Origin: SOIV01 sp964435925 | GTDB taxonomy: Bacteria; Acidobacteriota; Aminicenantia; Aminicenantales; Aminicenantaceae | Length of the DNA stretch: 15,749 nucleotides | Direction: 5' to 3' | Assembly (NCBI GenBank): GCA_964435925.1 | Contig: CAYTBG010000070.1 | Coordinates: forward strand, 1-15,749 | Part shown: in pieces, positions 7,304-15,542 of the stretch | How the letters are laid out: each line of letters starts with the position of its first letter | How positions within the stretch are numbered: position 1 is the stretch's first letter | Position numbers and translations under genes: made by a program | The notes under the pieces: model-generated | Databases searched by the model: none | Told to the model about the DNA's origin: nothing | The model's input: only the letters and a program-made list of their open reading frames with translations

Positions 7304-7332
7304 TTTAAAAAGGAAAATGTATTGGATATAAT
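7304..7332 (+). promoter_or_regulatory. Putative promoter of the V-ATPase operon
   Basis: A perfect -10 TATAAT (7327-7332) is preceded at 17 bases by TTTAAA (7304-7309, 4 of 6 matches to the -35). Transcription would start near 7339, leaving a leader of about 100 bases before the first V-ATPase gene. The leader holds two GGAGGAAAA motifs (around 7367 and 7379) too far from the ATG to be its ribosome site. Confidence 0.45.
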
Positions 7333-7439
7333 AGCTTTTCCTATCTTCTGCCAGAGAAAAAAGCCCGGAGGAAAAGTGGAGGAAAAACTCTTTTAAGAAA
7401 ATAAGTAATTGGCTATGTAGAAAATAACGGATCGTAAAG

Positions 7440-7799
7440 ATGGGTGAAAAAAAAAGGAAAAGCGATGTCCTCACCGCGGTAGAAAAGATTAAAGAAGTTG
7501 AAGAAAAAGCCCGTGGAATCATTCAAGACGCTCGAGAAAAAACATCTTCAAAAATCATCGAGGACGCCCATGAGGAAGCAAAAAAAATCAAGGAAAATAA
7601 TTTAAATGAGGCCGGCAAAAAAGCTGAAGAGAAAAAGAAGGCCATAATTCAGAGTGCTTCGAAGGAGGCAGAGAAAATAAGGAAAAAATCTGAGGAGGAT
7701 GCGGCTGGTATGAGTCAAAAAGCAGAAACAGCCATGTCCAAAACAGTTGAAAAGGTCGCAGAAAAAATCAAGCACTTTTTCGAGGGAGGAAAGCTTTAA
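7440..7799 (+). CDS. ntpF: V-type ATPase subunit G/H (peripheral stalk coiled coil)
   Basis: A 119-residue, highly charged, helical protein rich in Lys, Glu and Ala with heptad-like spacing along almost its whole length, as expected for the stalk subunit called G, H or NtpF. In the complex it pairs with subunit E to form the peripheral stalks that hold the A3B3 head against rotation. Evidence is composition, length and position: it is first in the operon and three bases before subunit I, exactly the place of ntpF in the E. hirae-type order. No catalytic motif is expected. The ATG at 7440 has only a weak ribosome site (GTAAAG). Coiled coils of this kind diverge fast, so position carries most of the weight. 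Confidence 0.8.
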   Translation: MGEKKRKSDVLTAVEKIKEVEEKARGIIQDAREKTSSKIIEDAHEEAKKIKENNLNEAGKKAEEKKKAIIQSASKEAEKIRKKSEEDAAGMSQKAETAMSKTVEKVAEKIKHFFEGGKL

Positions 7800-7802
7800 C
7801 TC

Positions 7803-9713
7803 ATGGCAATAGCCGAAGTTCAGAAGGTCCAAATTCTTGCCCATGCTGGCGTGAAGATGAAGGTTCTTTCCACTCTCCAGGAAGAAGGATTGGTTCAAAT
7901 TGAAAGAGCAAACTGCGAAGAATTAGACCTCGAATCTTCCCTTCCCGAAGTATCTCACCTTGAGCACCGTCTTCATCGGCTATCATATGCTTTGGGCTAT
8001 CTTTCCCGCTGGGAGGAAAGGGGATTTGGAAAAAAACTCTTTGCTCAAAAGCCACAAATCAACCGCCAGAAAAGAGAAGAAATTTTAGACTTTGATTGTC
8101 TTCCTGTTTTGGACAAGATTGAAAAACTCGAAGCTGAAAAAATGGAGCTGCTTTCAGAGATAAAATATTTAGAGAAAGAAAAGGAGTTTCTTTCTCCGCT
8201 CGATGGCTTAGAATTACCTCTAAAGTCTTTGAAGCCGACTGATTCGACAGAAATCCTCCTTGGTTCCTTGCCCCTTTCTCAGGAGGAAGCATTCAAGGAG
8301 TTAGCAGAGAAAGAAGCCATCTGGTTTGAAGTCCTAAATCGTGGGAAAAGAACACTTTATATTTTTCTTATTTATCATAAAAGGGAAAATGATTATTTTG
8401 AACAAATCCTTAAAGATTTGAACTTTATCCAACTCTATTTCACCGAGGACATGTTGAACAAGGCGGATGAGAATGACAAGGTGAGAAATATCATGGAGAA
8501 AATCCAGGGAGAGAAAGAGGAAAAAGGGAGGAGGCTTGAAAAACTGGAGAGAGAAGGTCAGAATCTCTTCGTTCACCGTGAAAAGCTCATGCTCCTTCAT
8601 GATGTTCTTCTTAATGAAAGGGAAAAAATATTCTCCTCTCGTCTTCTGGGCGAGACAGAACGTGTTTTTTACACGGAAGGGTGGATCCGCTCTTCGGATG
8701 CTGAAAAACTCAAATCAAAGCTTCGGCCTTACTCCGACGCGATGGAAATTTATTCTAGAGCTCCTCTTCCTGAGGAAGAACCACCAGTTATCCTTGAGAA
8801 TCCGAAGTCGTGGAAGCCTTTTGAGCTAGTGACCAAACTCTACGGTCTTCCCCAGCGCGGCTACTTTGATCCTACTCTTCCCATGGCTCCATTTTTTTTC
8901 CTGTTCGTGGGTTTGTGTGTCAGTGAAGCGGGCTATGGACTGCTCGTTGGGCTTCTAAGCTTGCTCTTAATCAAATTTGCAAAACCCAAAGGAGCCCTGC
9001 TTCAATTCTTAAAGCTTTTTACTCTCTTAGGAATCTCAACTACTATTCTTGGAGCTTTGATCGGAGGCTGGTTTGGTTTTCCTATCCGCAGGCTGATGGT
9101 TTTGGATCCTCTCCAAGACCCGGTTTCTTTCTTGATTCTTACTCTTGTCCTTGGTTTTGTTCAGGTCTGGTTTGGAACGTTCCTCAATATGATCAACGGA
9201 ATAAAGAACAAACTCTACCTTGAATCCATTTTTGCCCAGGGAGGATGGTTGCTTCTCCTTCCCTCCCTTGTTGTTTTTTTGATGACTAAACAGTCAATTT
9301 GGGGGATTCTTTCGCTCGTGGGTGCCGCCGGCATTATTTTCTTTGCCTCTCCCAGTCGTAATCTCTTTGCTCGTTTTTTTGGGGGGCTGTATAGCCTCTA
9401 CGGGATCTCGCGATATTTAGCTGATGTTCTTTCCTATTCACGTCTTCTGGCTTTGGGACTGGCAACATCCGTAATTGCCATGGTGGTGAACACTCTCTGT
9501 CAGACAGCCCTTGGCATACCCTGGGTTGGCTGGTTGTTAGCTGCTTTGATATTTATCGGCGGTCATTTGTTTAATATAGGTATCAGCTTTTTGGGCGGGT
9601 TTGTCCATTCCATGCGCCTTCAGTTTGTAGAGTTTTTCAGTAAATTCTTCAAATCTGGCGGCAAACCTTTTAGTCCTTTTGAACTTGAAAGCAAGTTTGT
9701 TGAATTTGTCTGA
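7803..9713 (+). CDS. ntpI: V-type ATPase subunit I (subunit a homologue, stator channel)
   Basis: A 636-residue protein with the two-part layout of subunit a/I. A cytoplasmic N-terminal half (to about residue 355) contains long charged coiled-coil stretches, around residues 105-130 and 215-265. A C-terminal membrane half from about residue 360 has seven or eight hydrophobic helices. The essential arginine that faces the rotor ring is Arg547 in LSYSRLLALGLA. The N-terminus opens AIAEVQKVQILAHAGVKMKVLSTLQEEGLVQIE, typical of the family. It forms the two ion half-channels next to the K ring in the membrane. GGGAGGA 12 bases before the ATG is the likely ribosome site. Length is normal and no frame disruption is seen. 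Confidence 0.93.
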   Translation: MAIAEVQKVQILAHAGVKMKVLSTLQEEGLVQIERANCEELDLESSLPEVSHLEHRLHRLSYALGYLSRWEERGFGKKLFAQKPQINRQKREEILDFDCLPVLDKIEKLEAEKMELLSEIKYLEKEKEFLSPLDGLELPLKSLKPTDSTEILLGSLPLSQEEAFKELAEKEAIWFEVLNRGKRTLYIFLIYHKRENDYFEQILKDLNFIQLYFTEDMLNKADENDKVRNIMEKIQGEKEEKGRRLEKLEREGQNLFVHREKLMLLHDVLLNEREKIFSSRLLGETERVFYTEGWIRSSDAEKLKSKLRPYSDAMEIYSRAPLPEEEPPVILENPKSWKPFELVTKLYGLPQRGYFDPTLPMAPFFFLFVGLCVSEAGYGLLVGLLSLLLIKFAKPKGALLQFLKLFTLLGISTTILGALIGGWFGFPIRRLMVLDPLQDPVSFLILTLVLGFVQVWFGTFLNMINGIKNKLYLESIFAQGGWLLLLPSLVVFLMTKQSIWGILSLVGAAGIIFFASPSRNLFARFFGGLYSLYGISRYLADVLSYSRLLALGLATSVIAMVVNTLCQTALGIPWVGWLLAALIFIGGHLFNIGISFLGGFVHSMRLQFVEFFSKFFKSGGKPFSPFELESKFVEFV

Positions 9714-9751
9714 ATAAATTTGTTCAATGAAAACATAAGGAGGTGGAAGAA

Positions 9752-10237
9752 ATGGAAGGTGCGACGTTAGGTTTGGCAATTGCGACATTTGGAGGAGCAC
9801 TTGCAGTCTTGTTAGGGGGAATGGGTTCTGCTATTGGTGTTGGTCTTGCCGGTCAAGCATCAAGTGGAGTCATGAGTGAGGACCCGGGAAAATTTGGAAT
9901 GCTTCTCCTACTGGTTTCACTTCCAGGAACTCAGGGAATTTATGGATTTTTGAGTGGTTTTTTGGTGATGTTAAAAGTTGGCCTGATAGGAGGAACTCTG
10001 GCAACTCTGACAACCGTCACGGGCCTGCTGCTTCTTGCTGCCTGCCTGCCTGTTGCCTTTACGGGGCTGGTTTCAGGAATCCATCAGGGAAAAGTCTGTG
10101 CTTCTGGTGTTTATATGGTAGCCAAGCAGCCCAAAGACCTGATGAAACCGGTGATAATGGCTGCTCTTGTGGAGACCTATGCAGTGCTTGGATTGCTCAT
10201 TACAATCCTCCTGCTAAACGGGATAACGCTGAAGTGA
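9752..10237 (+). CDS. ntpK: V-type ATPase subunit K (rotor ring proteolipid, Na+-type ligands)
   Basis: A 161-residue proteolipid with four membrane helices, the fused double-hairpin form. The start is the ATG at 9752 because AAGGAGGT (9737-9744) sits 8 bases upstream; the GTG at 9743 lies inside that ribosome site. The first hairpin has SLPGTQGIYGF (Leu57, Thr60, Gln61) instead of an acidic residue. The second has GIHQGK (Gln112) and LVETYA (Glu141). In E. hirae NtpK the sodium ion is held by Leu61, Thr64, Gln65, Gln110 and Glu139. The same residue types occur here, and the Gln-to-Glu spacing of 29 is identical, so sodium is the likely coupling ion. A glycine-rich first helix (GGMGSAIGVGLAGQ) is normal. 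It follows subunit I by 38 bases. Confidence 0.94.
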   Translation: MEGATLGLAIATFGGALAVLLGGMGSAIGVGLAGQASSGVMSEDPGKFGMLLLLVSLPGTQGIYGFLSGFLVMLKVGLIGGTLATLTTVTGLLLLAACLPVAFTGLVSGIHQGKVCASGVYMVAKQPKDLMKPVIMAALVETYAVLGLLITILLLNGITLK

Positions 10238-10264
10238 TAAAGCTTTAGAAGCTTCGATGGAATC

Positions 10265-10681
10265 ATGAGCTTAGAGAAAATCCTAAAGAAAATTATTGAT
10301 GATGCCCAGGCTGAGGCAGATAAAATCATCCTTGAGAGCCAGAAGAAAGCTGAGGAGATTAAAGAAAAAGGCCGAAAAGAAGCTTCTGATTTAGCAAAAG
10401 CGCTGGTAAAGGAGGCGGAGAGGCAGGGCCATCTTGAAGCAAGCCGCATTATTACCAAGGCTCGGTTAGAGAAGAAAATCAATACCCTCTCGCGCAAAAA
10501 AGAGCTAATTGAAGGAGTCTTAGAGAAAGCTTTCGAAAGAGGAGCCAAGGGAAAAGAGAGGCTTAAAAGGAAAATCATCATGAAAGAGGGAGAGAGCGAA
10601 GAGCTCTATGATGAGGAAAAATTAAAGGAAGAACTTCGCTCCAAGCTTGAGAATGAAATATTAGAGGCCCTAAAAATATGA
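10265..10681 (+). CDS. ntpE: V-type ATPase subunit E, short form
   Basis: A 138-residue protein. Its first 85 residues form the long charged stalk helix of subunit E (KILKKIIDDAQAEADKII... with Ala, Glu and Lys repeats), and its end (EEKLKEELRSKLENEILEAL) matches the last helix of the family. Bacterial and archaeal E subunits are usually about 185-205 residues. Here the middle of the C-terminal globular domain, roughly 50 residues, appears absent, with RLKRKIIMKEGESEELYDEE joining the two parts. The frame is open throughout and the gene overlaps subunit C in an ATGA junction, so this looks like a compact subunit rather than a frameshift. It pairs with the G/H subunit in the peripheral stalk. 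The ribosome site is weak (GATGGA). Confidence 0.8.
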   Translation: MSLEKILKKIIDDAQAEADKIILESQKKAEEIKEKGRKEASDLAKALVKEAERQGHLEASRIITKARLEKKINTLSRKKELIEGVLEKAFERGAKGKERLKRKIIMKEGESEELYDEEKLKEELRSKLENEILEALKI

Positions 10682-11463
10682 AGAAATCCTCCAGACTCCG
10701 TTATGCCTATGCTGTAGGTCGGGTGCGTGTGTTAGAGAATAAGCTAGTCCAGCGGGCAATTTTCAGCGAGGCTTCGGAGGAGAGTGATTTTTTTTCTGCT
10801 ATGAAGGTCATATTCGATGCAGGAAGTTTTTCAGAAGAAATGGTTCAAATCAGGGATTCGGACGAGTTGGATGAATACCTCGAAAAGGAAGAAAAAAATC
10901 TTTATCGTTTGCTGGAAGAAATTCTCCTTGAAGGAGATATCCTAACAATCTTTCACGAGGAAAGCCATCCTGAGAAGGCGATGTCGGTTGCTGAGAGAAC
11001 GGATTATTCCTTTATCAAAGACTATATCAGGCATAAAATTGATTTAGGCAACCTCAAGATTTTTTGCCGTGTGAAGTATTCAGGTCTTTCGCGAAAAAAG
11101 TTTGAAAACCTGGTCTTAAAAGGTGGTTTTCTTGATGAGGGAAATTTCCTCCAAAACTTTGATCTCCCTTTCTCTGAGATTGGAGAAAGACTTCGTGCCA
11201 CTTCTTACCATGACCTCTGGACAAAAGCGACCGATGCTCTCGAAGAACGGGAAACTTTTGTTGAGTTAGAGCGCGGGATAGAAGACTTTCTTATGAACTA
11301 CTTAAAGAGAGCAAAGTATATCGTGTTTGGGCCTGAGCCAGTATTTGCCTACGGACTGGCGAAGAGAAGAGAACTAAGCTTGGTGAGGCTTCTTGGAGTT
11401 GGGATTATCAACCAAATTCCTACCCCCGTCTTAAAAGAAAGGATAAGTGAGACCTATGTTTGA
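10678..11463 (+). CDS. ntpC: V-type ATPase subunit C (d-type central socket), short form
   Basis: A 261-residue, mostly helical protein of the V-type ATPase subunit C/AC39 family, the funnel that sits on the K ring and receives the central shaft. Recognisable elements are the N-terminal YAYAVGRVRVLENKL, the internal YIRHKIDLGNLKIFCRVK (about residue 117) and the C-terminal EPVFAYGLAKRRELSLVRLLGVG, which matches the conserved EP-x-AY-x-x-AK segment. Typical bacterial and archaeal homologues are around 320-350 residues, so about 60-80 residues are missing from the usual three-lobed fold. The start codon overlaps the stop of subunit E by 4 bases and its 3' end overlaps subunit F, indicating translational coupling. 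Confidence 0.85.
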   Translation: MKKSSRLRYAYAVGRVRVLENKLVQRAIFSEASEESDFFSAMKVIFDAGSFSEEMVQIRDSDELDEYLEKEEKNLYRLLEEILLEGDILTIFHEESHPEKAMSVAERTDYSFIKDYIRHKIDLGNLKIFCRVKYSGLSRKKFENLVLKGGFLDEGNFLQNFDLPFSEIGERLRATSYHDLWTKATDALEERETFVELERGIEDFLMNYLKRAKYIVFGPEPVFAYGLAKRRELSLVRLLGVGIINQIPTPVLKERISETYV

Positions 11464-11797
11464 TAAAGTTGCCGTCGTAGGAGATGCTGACATCATTTTT
11501 GCTCTAAGAGCACTGGGAGTAAAGATTTTTTCTCCTAAGAGCCTGGAAGAAGCCAGGAAAGTAATGGAGAGCTTAGCCAAGGAAAATTTTGCTCTTTGCT
11601 TCTTGCACGAGAGCTTCCTGGAACCCCTAAGGGAAGAAAGGGAGGCTTTAAGAAAGAAATTTTGTCCTGTAGTTGTCGGATTCTCGGATTACAGAAAGGT
11701 AACAGATCAGCTGGAGCGAATGATGAGAGATGTGGCCGTCAAAGCTACAGGTTCAGATTCTTTGGTTAAAAGAAGGGAAGAAGATGAAAGAAGGTAA
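11456..11797 (+). CDS. ntpG: V-type ATPase subunit F (central shaft)
   Basis: A 113-residue protein with a Rossmann-like opening FDKVAVVGDADIIFALRALGVKIF, the hallmark of V/A-ATPase subunit F (NtpG in E. hirae naming). With subunit D it makes the rotating central shaft. The start is taken as ATG 11456, which places the conserved strand three residues in. A GTG nine bases upstream (11447) is in frame and cannot be excluded. It overlaps subunit C by 8 bases and subunit A by 14 bases. The C-terminus (KRREEDERR) is a charged extension a little longer than usual; its last codons coincide with the ribosome site and start of the A gene. Confidence 0.87.
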   Translation: MFDKVAVVGDADIIFALRALGVKIFSPKSLEEARKVMESLAKENFALCFLHESFLEPLREEREALRKKFCPVVVGFSDYRKVTDQLERMMRDVAVKATGSDSLVKRREEDERR

Positions 11798-13559
11798 AAT
11801 TATTCGTGTTGCAGGCCCACTGGTCGTCGCTTCGGACTGCCTGGGAGCGAAAATGTACGACATGGTTAAGATTGGAGAATTAGGACTCATAGGAGAAGTC
11901 ATCGAACTAAAAGAAGACCTGGCCTTTATCCAGGTCTACGAGGACACAACAGGAATCGGCCCGGAGGAACCAGTGTTTTTAACTGGAGAGCCCTTAAGTG
12001 TTGAATTAGGGCCGGGTTTGATAAGCTCCATTTATGATGGAATCCAGAGACCCTTAGATGTCATAAGGAAAAGAGAGGGAGACTTTATCACGCGAGGTAT
12101 CGAATTGCCGCCCCTCAAACGGGAGAAAAAATGGAACTTCACTCCCCTGGTCACCAAGGGTCAGGAGGTCAAAGAGGGAGATTTTCTGGGCGAAGTGGAG
12201 GAAACTCCTCTTGTAAAGCATAAAATTATGGTCCCTGTTGGCTCAGCCGGAAAAATCGTGGAGATCAAAAAGGGGAGTTTATCTATAGAAGAAGTGGTGG
12301 CCCGGATACAGGCCCCGAAAGAGATGAAAGAGGTAAAGATGTTCCAGACATGGTCGATCCGCAGAAACAGGCGCGTTCATGAACGTCTTATGCCTGATGA
12401 GCCTCTGACTACCGGGCAAAGAGTTCTTGATGCTCTCTTTCCCTTAGCAAAAGGTGGAACAGGCTGTGTCCCCGGTCCATTTGGCAGCGGCAAGACCGTT
12501 GTCCAGCACCAGCTTGCCAAATGGTCGGATGCTCAGATCATTGTCTTTGTTGCCTGTGGAGAGAGGGGAAATGAAATAGCTGACCTTCTTCTCAGCTTTC
12601 CTGAATTGAAAGATCCCCATACGGGCCGGCCTCTTTTAGAGCGGACAGTTATCATAGCCAATACCTCAAACATGCCGGTTGCGGCTCGAGAAGCATCTAT
12701 TTATACCGGAATGAGCATCGCTGAATATTTCCGTGATATGGGTTATTCTGTGGCCCTCATGGCTGATTCTACAAGCCGCTGGGCAGAAGCTTTAAGGGAG
12801 ATTTCAGGACGTATGGAGGAGATGCCAGGAGAGGAAGGTTATCCTGCCTATCTGGCAAGCCGCATTGCTGAATTCTATGAGCGGGCTGGAAAAGTTATCT
12901 GCTTGGGCTCAGACAGGAGGTTAGGGGCCCTGAGTGTTATGGGTGCTGTCTCTCCTCCAGGAGGAGATTTATCCGATCCAGTTGTTCAAGCCACGCTCAA
13001 GGTGGTCAAAGTCTTCTGGGCATTGGATGATAGGCTGGCAAACATGCGGCACTTTCCCGCCATTAACTGGCTTTTAAGCTATTCTTTGTATGTAGAAAAC
13101 ATAAAGGATTACATGAATAGCAGCGTAGCCGAAGACTTTACCGATCTCAGGCAGGAAGCCATGGGGCTTCTTGAGGAGGAGTCAGGGCTTCAAGAAATTG
13201 CCCGGCTTGTCGGTGTAGAATCCCTTTCAACCAAGGAAAGGCTTATCCTCGAGTCCGCACGATCGATCCGAGAAGACTTTCTCCATCAGAATGCCTTTCA
13301 TCCGCAGGATACTTACACCTCCTTGAGGAAGCAGTATTTGATGCTTCGAACAATCCTGCATTTTCACAATTCAGGCCTTAAAGCTCTAGAGGAAGAAAAA
13401 AGCCTGGAAGAGATTTTAGCCCTTGGGATCAGAGAGAAAATTTCAAAAATGAAATTCCTTCCGGAAGGAGAACCTGGTCTTCTCGAAGTTTATATCGAAG
13501 TCGACAACGCCTTTAAAAAGCTGTTACAGAAGAAAGGAGTAAGTGAGGAAAATGTATAA
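11784..13559 (+). CDS. ntpA: V-type ATPase catalytic subunit A
   Basis: A 591-residue catalytic subunit of the A3B3 head, where ATP is bound and hydrolysed or made. The start is ATG 11784 (KEGKIIRVAGPLVVAS), with GAAGGGAAG just upstream. It overlaps subunit F by 14 bases; a more upstream ATG at 11730 adds non-family sequence and is rejected. The order is: N-terminal beta barrel, the A-specific non-homologous insert (about 110-190), P-loop GPFGSGKT at 231-238, CGERGNE, then SRWAEALREISGRMEEMPGEEGYPAYL, the conserved nucleotide-domain block. The C-terminal helical domain is complete. Length matches the usual 580-600. All catalytic landmarks are present, so the complex should be active. The stop overlaps the start of B. 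Confidence 0.97.
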   Translation: MKEGKIIRVAGPLVVASDCLGAKMYDMVKIGELGLIGEVIELKEDLAFIQVYEDTTGIGPEEPVFLTGEPLSVELGPGLISSIYDGIQRPLDVIRKREGDFITRGIELPPLKREKKWNFTPLVTKGQEVKEGDFLGEVEETPLVKHKIMVPVGSAGKIVEIKKGSLSIEEVVARIQAPKEMKEVKMFQTWSIRRNRRVHERLMPDEPLTTGQRVLDALFPLAKGGTGCVPGPFGSGKTVVQHQLAKWSDAQIIVFVACGERGNEIADLLLSFPELKDPHTGRPLLERTVIIANTSNMPVAAREASIYTGMSIAEYFRDMGYSVALMADSTSRWAEALREISGRMEEMPGEEGYPAYLASRIAEFYERAGKVICLGSDRRLGALSVMGAVSPPGGDLSDPVVQATLKVVKVFWALDDRLANMRHFPAINWLLSYSLYVENIKDYMNSSVAEDFTDLRQEAMGLLEEESGLQEIARLVGVESLSTKERLILESARSIREDFLHQNAFHPQDTYTSLRKQYLMLRTILHFHNSGLKALEEEKSLEEILALGIREKISKMKFLPEGEPGLLEVYIEVDNAFKKLLQKKGVSEENV

Positions 13560-14928
13560 AGAATACCTGACTGTCTCCAACATTGTCGGACCTCTGGTTA
13601 TTGTAGAGCGAATCAGGGATGTAAAATATGGCGAATTGGTAGAAATTGAAGCTGGGGGAGGATTTTTGCGCCGGGGCACAGTGCTTGATATTTCTACAGA
13701 AAGAGCAGTCGTTCAGGTTTTTGAAGGAACTATCGGCCTTGATGTGGCTAAATCTCGGGTGAGGTTTTTGGGGCGTTCCCAGCAGCTTGGCGTTTCAGAG
13801 GAGATTATCGGTCGAATTTTTGATGGTTCAGGAAGGCCTAAAGACCACGGCCCTCAAATAATTGCCAAGAAAATGCTCGATATCACTGGAAACCCCATAA
13901 ATCCTGATGCCCGGGACTACCCCTCTGAGTTCATCCAGACCGGAATATCTTCTATCGACGGGATGAATCCGCTGGTAAGGGGACAGAAGCTTCCGTTGTT
14001 TTCAGGGAGCGGGCTGCCCCATGCCCGGATTGCTGCCCAGGTTGCCCGACAGGCTGCTGTGTTAGGAAAGGCGGAGAAATTTGCGGTAGTTTTTGGCGCA
14101 ATGGGCATAACCTTTGAAGAGGCAAACTTTTTCATAGAGGATTTTCGTAACACAGGAGCATTAGAGAGAGCGGTGCTTTTTCTCAATTTAGCTAACGAGC
14201 CCACGATCGAGCGTCTCGCCACACCGCGTCTAGCTTTAACATGTGCAGAGTATCTGGCATTTGATCTGGATATGCATGTTCTGGTTATTTTAGTGGATAT
14301 GACCTTCTATGCTGAGGCCCTTCGAGAAATCGCTGCGGCTCGAAAAGAAGTTCCAGGCCGAAGGGGATACCCGGGTTATCTCTACACAGACCTGGCTACT
14401 ATGTATGAGAGAGCAGGAAGAATTAAAGGCAAAAAGGGATCCATCACTCTGATCCCTATCCTCACGATGCCTGAGGATGATAAAACCCATCCCATTGCTG
14501 ATTTGACGGGTTACATCACAGAAGGACAGATCATGATAAGTCGGGAGATTCATCGGAAGGGAATCTATCCTCCTATTGATGTGCTTCCCAGCCTTTCCCG
14601 GCTTAAGGATAAAGGGATTGGTGAAGGGAAAACACGAGAGGATCATGCCGATGTCCTAAACCAGCTTTTTGCCTGCTATGCTCGAGGGAAAGAAGCCAGG
14701 GAGCTGGCGTTGATCCTGGGAGAGGCAGCCCTCAGTGATTTGGATAAGCTGTATTTAGAGTTTGCTGACCATTACGAAGATGAGTTCGTTAGGCAGGGTG
14801 AGTTCGAATCTCGTTCTATCAACGACACCCTGGAACTAGGCTGGAAACTTCTCCATACAATCCCGAGGGCAGAACTCAAGAGGATTCGTCCCGAATATCT
14901 AGAGAAATATTACACTGAAAAGAAATGA
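13552..14928 (+). CDS. ntpB: V-type ATPase regulatory subunit B
   Basis: A 459-residue non-catalytic partner of A in the hexameric head. The start is ATG 13552 (YKEYLTVSNIVGPLVIVE), overlapping A by 8 bases; an in-frame GTG at 13543 is possible. The degenerate P-loop region PLFSGSGLPHARIAAQVARQA, without GKT, identifies it as B rather than A. EVPGRRGYPGYLYTDLATMYERAG is the conserved central block. The arginine finger that completes the catalytic site of A is Arg350 in LPSLSRLKDKG, the same residue number as in E. hirae NtpB. Length is typical. It overlaps subunit D in an ATGA junction. Confidence 0.97.
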   Translation: MYKEYLTVSNIVGPLVIVERIRDVKYGELVEIEAGGGFLRRGTVLDISTERAVVQVFEGTIGLDVAKSRVRFLGRSQQLGVSEEIIGRIFDGSGRPKDHGPQIIAKKMLDITGNPINPDARDYPSEFIQTGISSIDGMNPLVRGQKLPLFSGSGLPHARIAAQVARQAAVLGKAEKFAVVFGAMGITFEEANFFIEDFRNTGALERAVLFLNLANEPTIERLATPRLALTCAEYLAFDLDMHVLVILVDMTFYAEALREIAAARKEVPGRRGYPGYLYTDLATMYERAGRIKGKKGSITLIPILTMPEDDKTHPIADLTGYITEGQIMISREIHRKGIYPPIDVLPSLSRLKDKGIGEGKTREDHADVLNQLFACYARGKEARELALILGEAALSDLDKLYLEFADHYEDEFVRQGEFESRSINDTLELGWKLLHTIPRAELKRIRPEYLEKYYTEKK

Positions 14929-15542
14929 GACTTTCTGTTAATCCGAATAGAATGGAGCTTATGAGGCTCCGGAGGCGTCTTGTTCTGGCAGAGAGAGGGC
15001 ATAAACTTCTCAAGGATAAGCTCGAAGAGATTATGCGCCGTTTTCTGCAGCTTGTGAGAGAGCTTTATAATCTTCAAGAAGTAGTTAGCTTGAAGCTTAA
15101 AAAAGTCTTCCTTTCTTTTGTACTTGTCCGTTCCCGTAGCTCCCGTAAAGATCTGGAGAGGCTCATACCGGAAGGGAAATTGATTTTAGCAACAAAGGAA
15201 GAAAAGATTCTCAATCTTACGATCCCTCGATTTGAGATAGAAGAAAAAGATGTCTCTGATTATGATTTTCTCAACACTGAAAGCGAGCTTGATGTCGGTC
15301 TAAAGAAGACACAGGAGTTACTCAAGGATTTGATGGAGATGTCTCGGCTCTGGAAGGCAGTGGAGCTTTTGTCCCACGAGATCGAGGCCACACGCCGCCG
15401 GGTTAATGCTTTGGAGCATATTCTTATTCCCAGTATTAAAGAAACCATACATTATATCTCCAGCCGTTTGGAAGAGATGGAGCGCTCCTATCAGGTCCAG
15501 CTCATGAGAGTTAAAGAAATCATTAGGGGGGACGTTCCCTAA
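14925..15542 (+). CDS. ntpD: V-type ATPase subunit D (central shaft)
   Basis: A 205-residue, almost entirely helical protein that forms the long antiparallel coiled coil inside the A3B3 head and rotates with F and C. The opening VNPNRMELMRLRRRLVLAERGHKLLKDKLEEI is the signature of the V-type D subunit, and RRVNALEHILIPSIKETIHYI near residue 150 is the conserved second helix. The ATG at 14925 overlaps the B stop by 4 bases. The last six codons and the stop (15525-15542) lie in the left inverted repeat of a MITE-like element, so the original C-terminus was probably replaced by IRGDVP-type residues. Core length is normal. It is the last gene of the operon. Confidence 0.95.
   Translation: MRLSVNPNRMELMRLRRRLVLAERGHKLLKDKLEEIMRRFLQLVRELYNLQEVVSLKLKKVFLSFVLVRSRSSRKDLERLIPEGKLILATKEEKILNLTIPRFEIEEKDVSDYDFLNTESELDVGLKKTQELLKDLMEMSRLWKAVELLSHEIEATRRRVNALEHILIPSIKETIHYISSRLEEMERSYQVQLMRVKEIIRGDVP

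Noticed and set aside
7376..7396. Six-codon GTG leader frame behind GGAGG in the V-ATPase leader
   Set aside because: Too short to support, and no regulatory hairpin pair around it.
7223..7522. Minus-strand open frame upstream of the V-ATPase operon
   Set aside because: It runs antisense through the palindromic repeat, the promoter and the ntpF start; composition is Phe/Ser-rich antisense noise.
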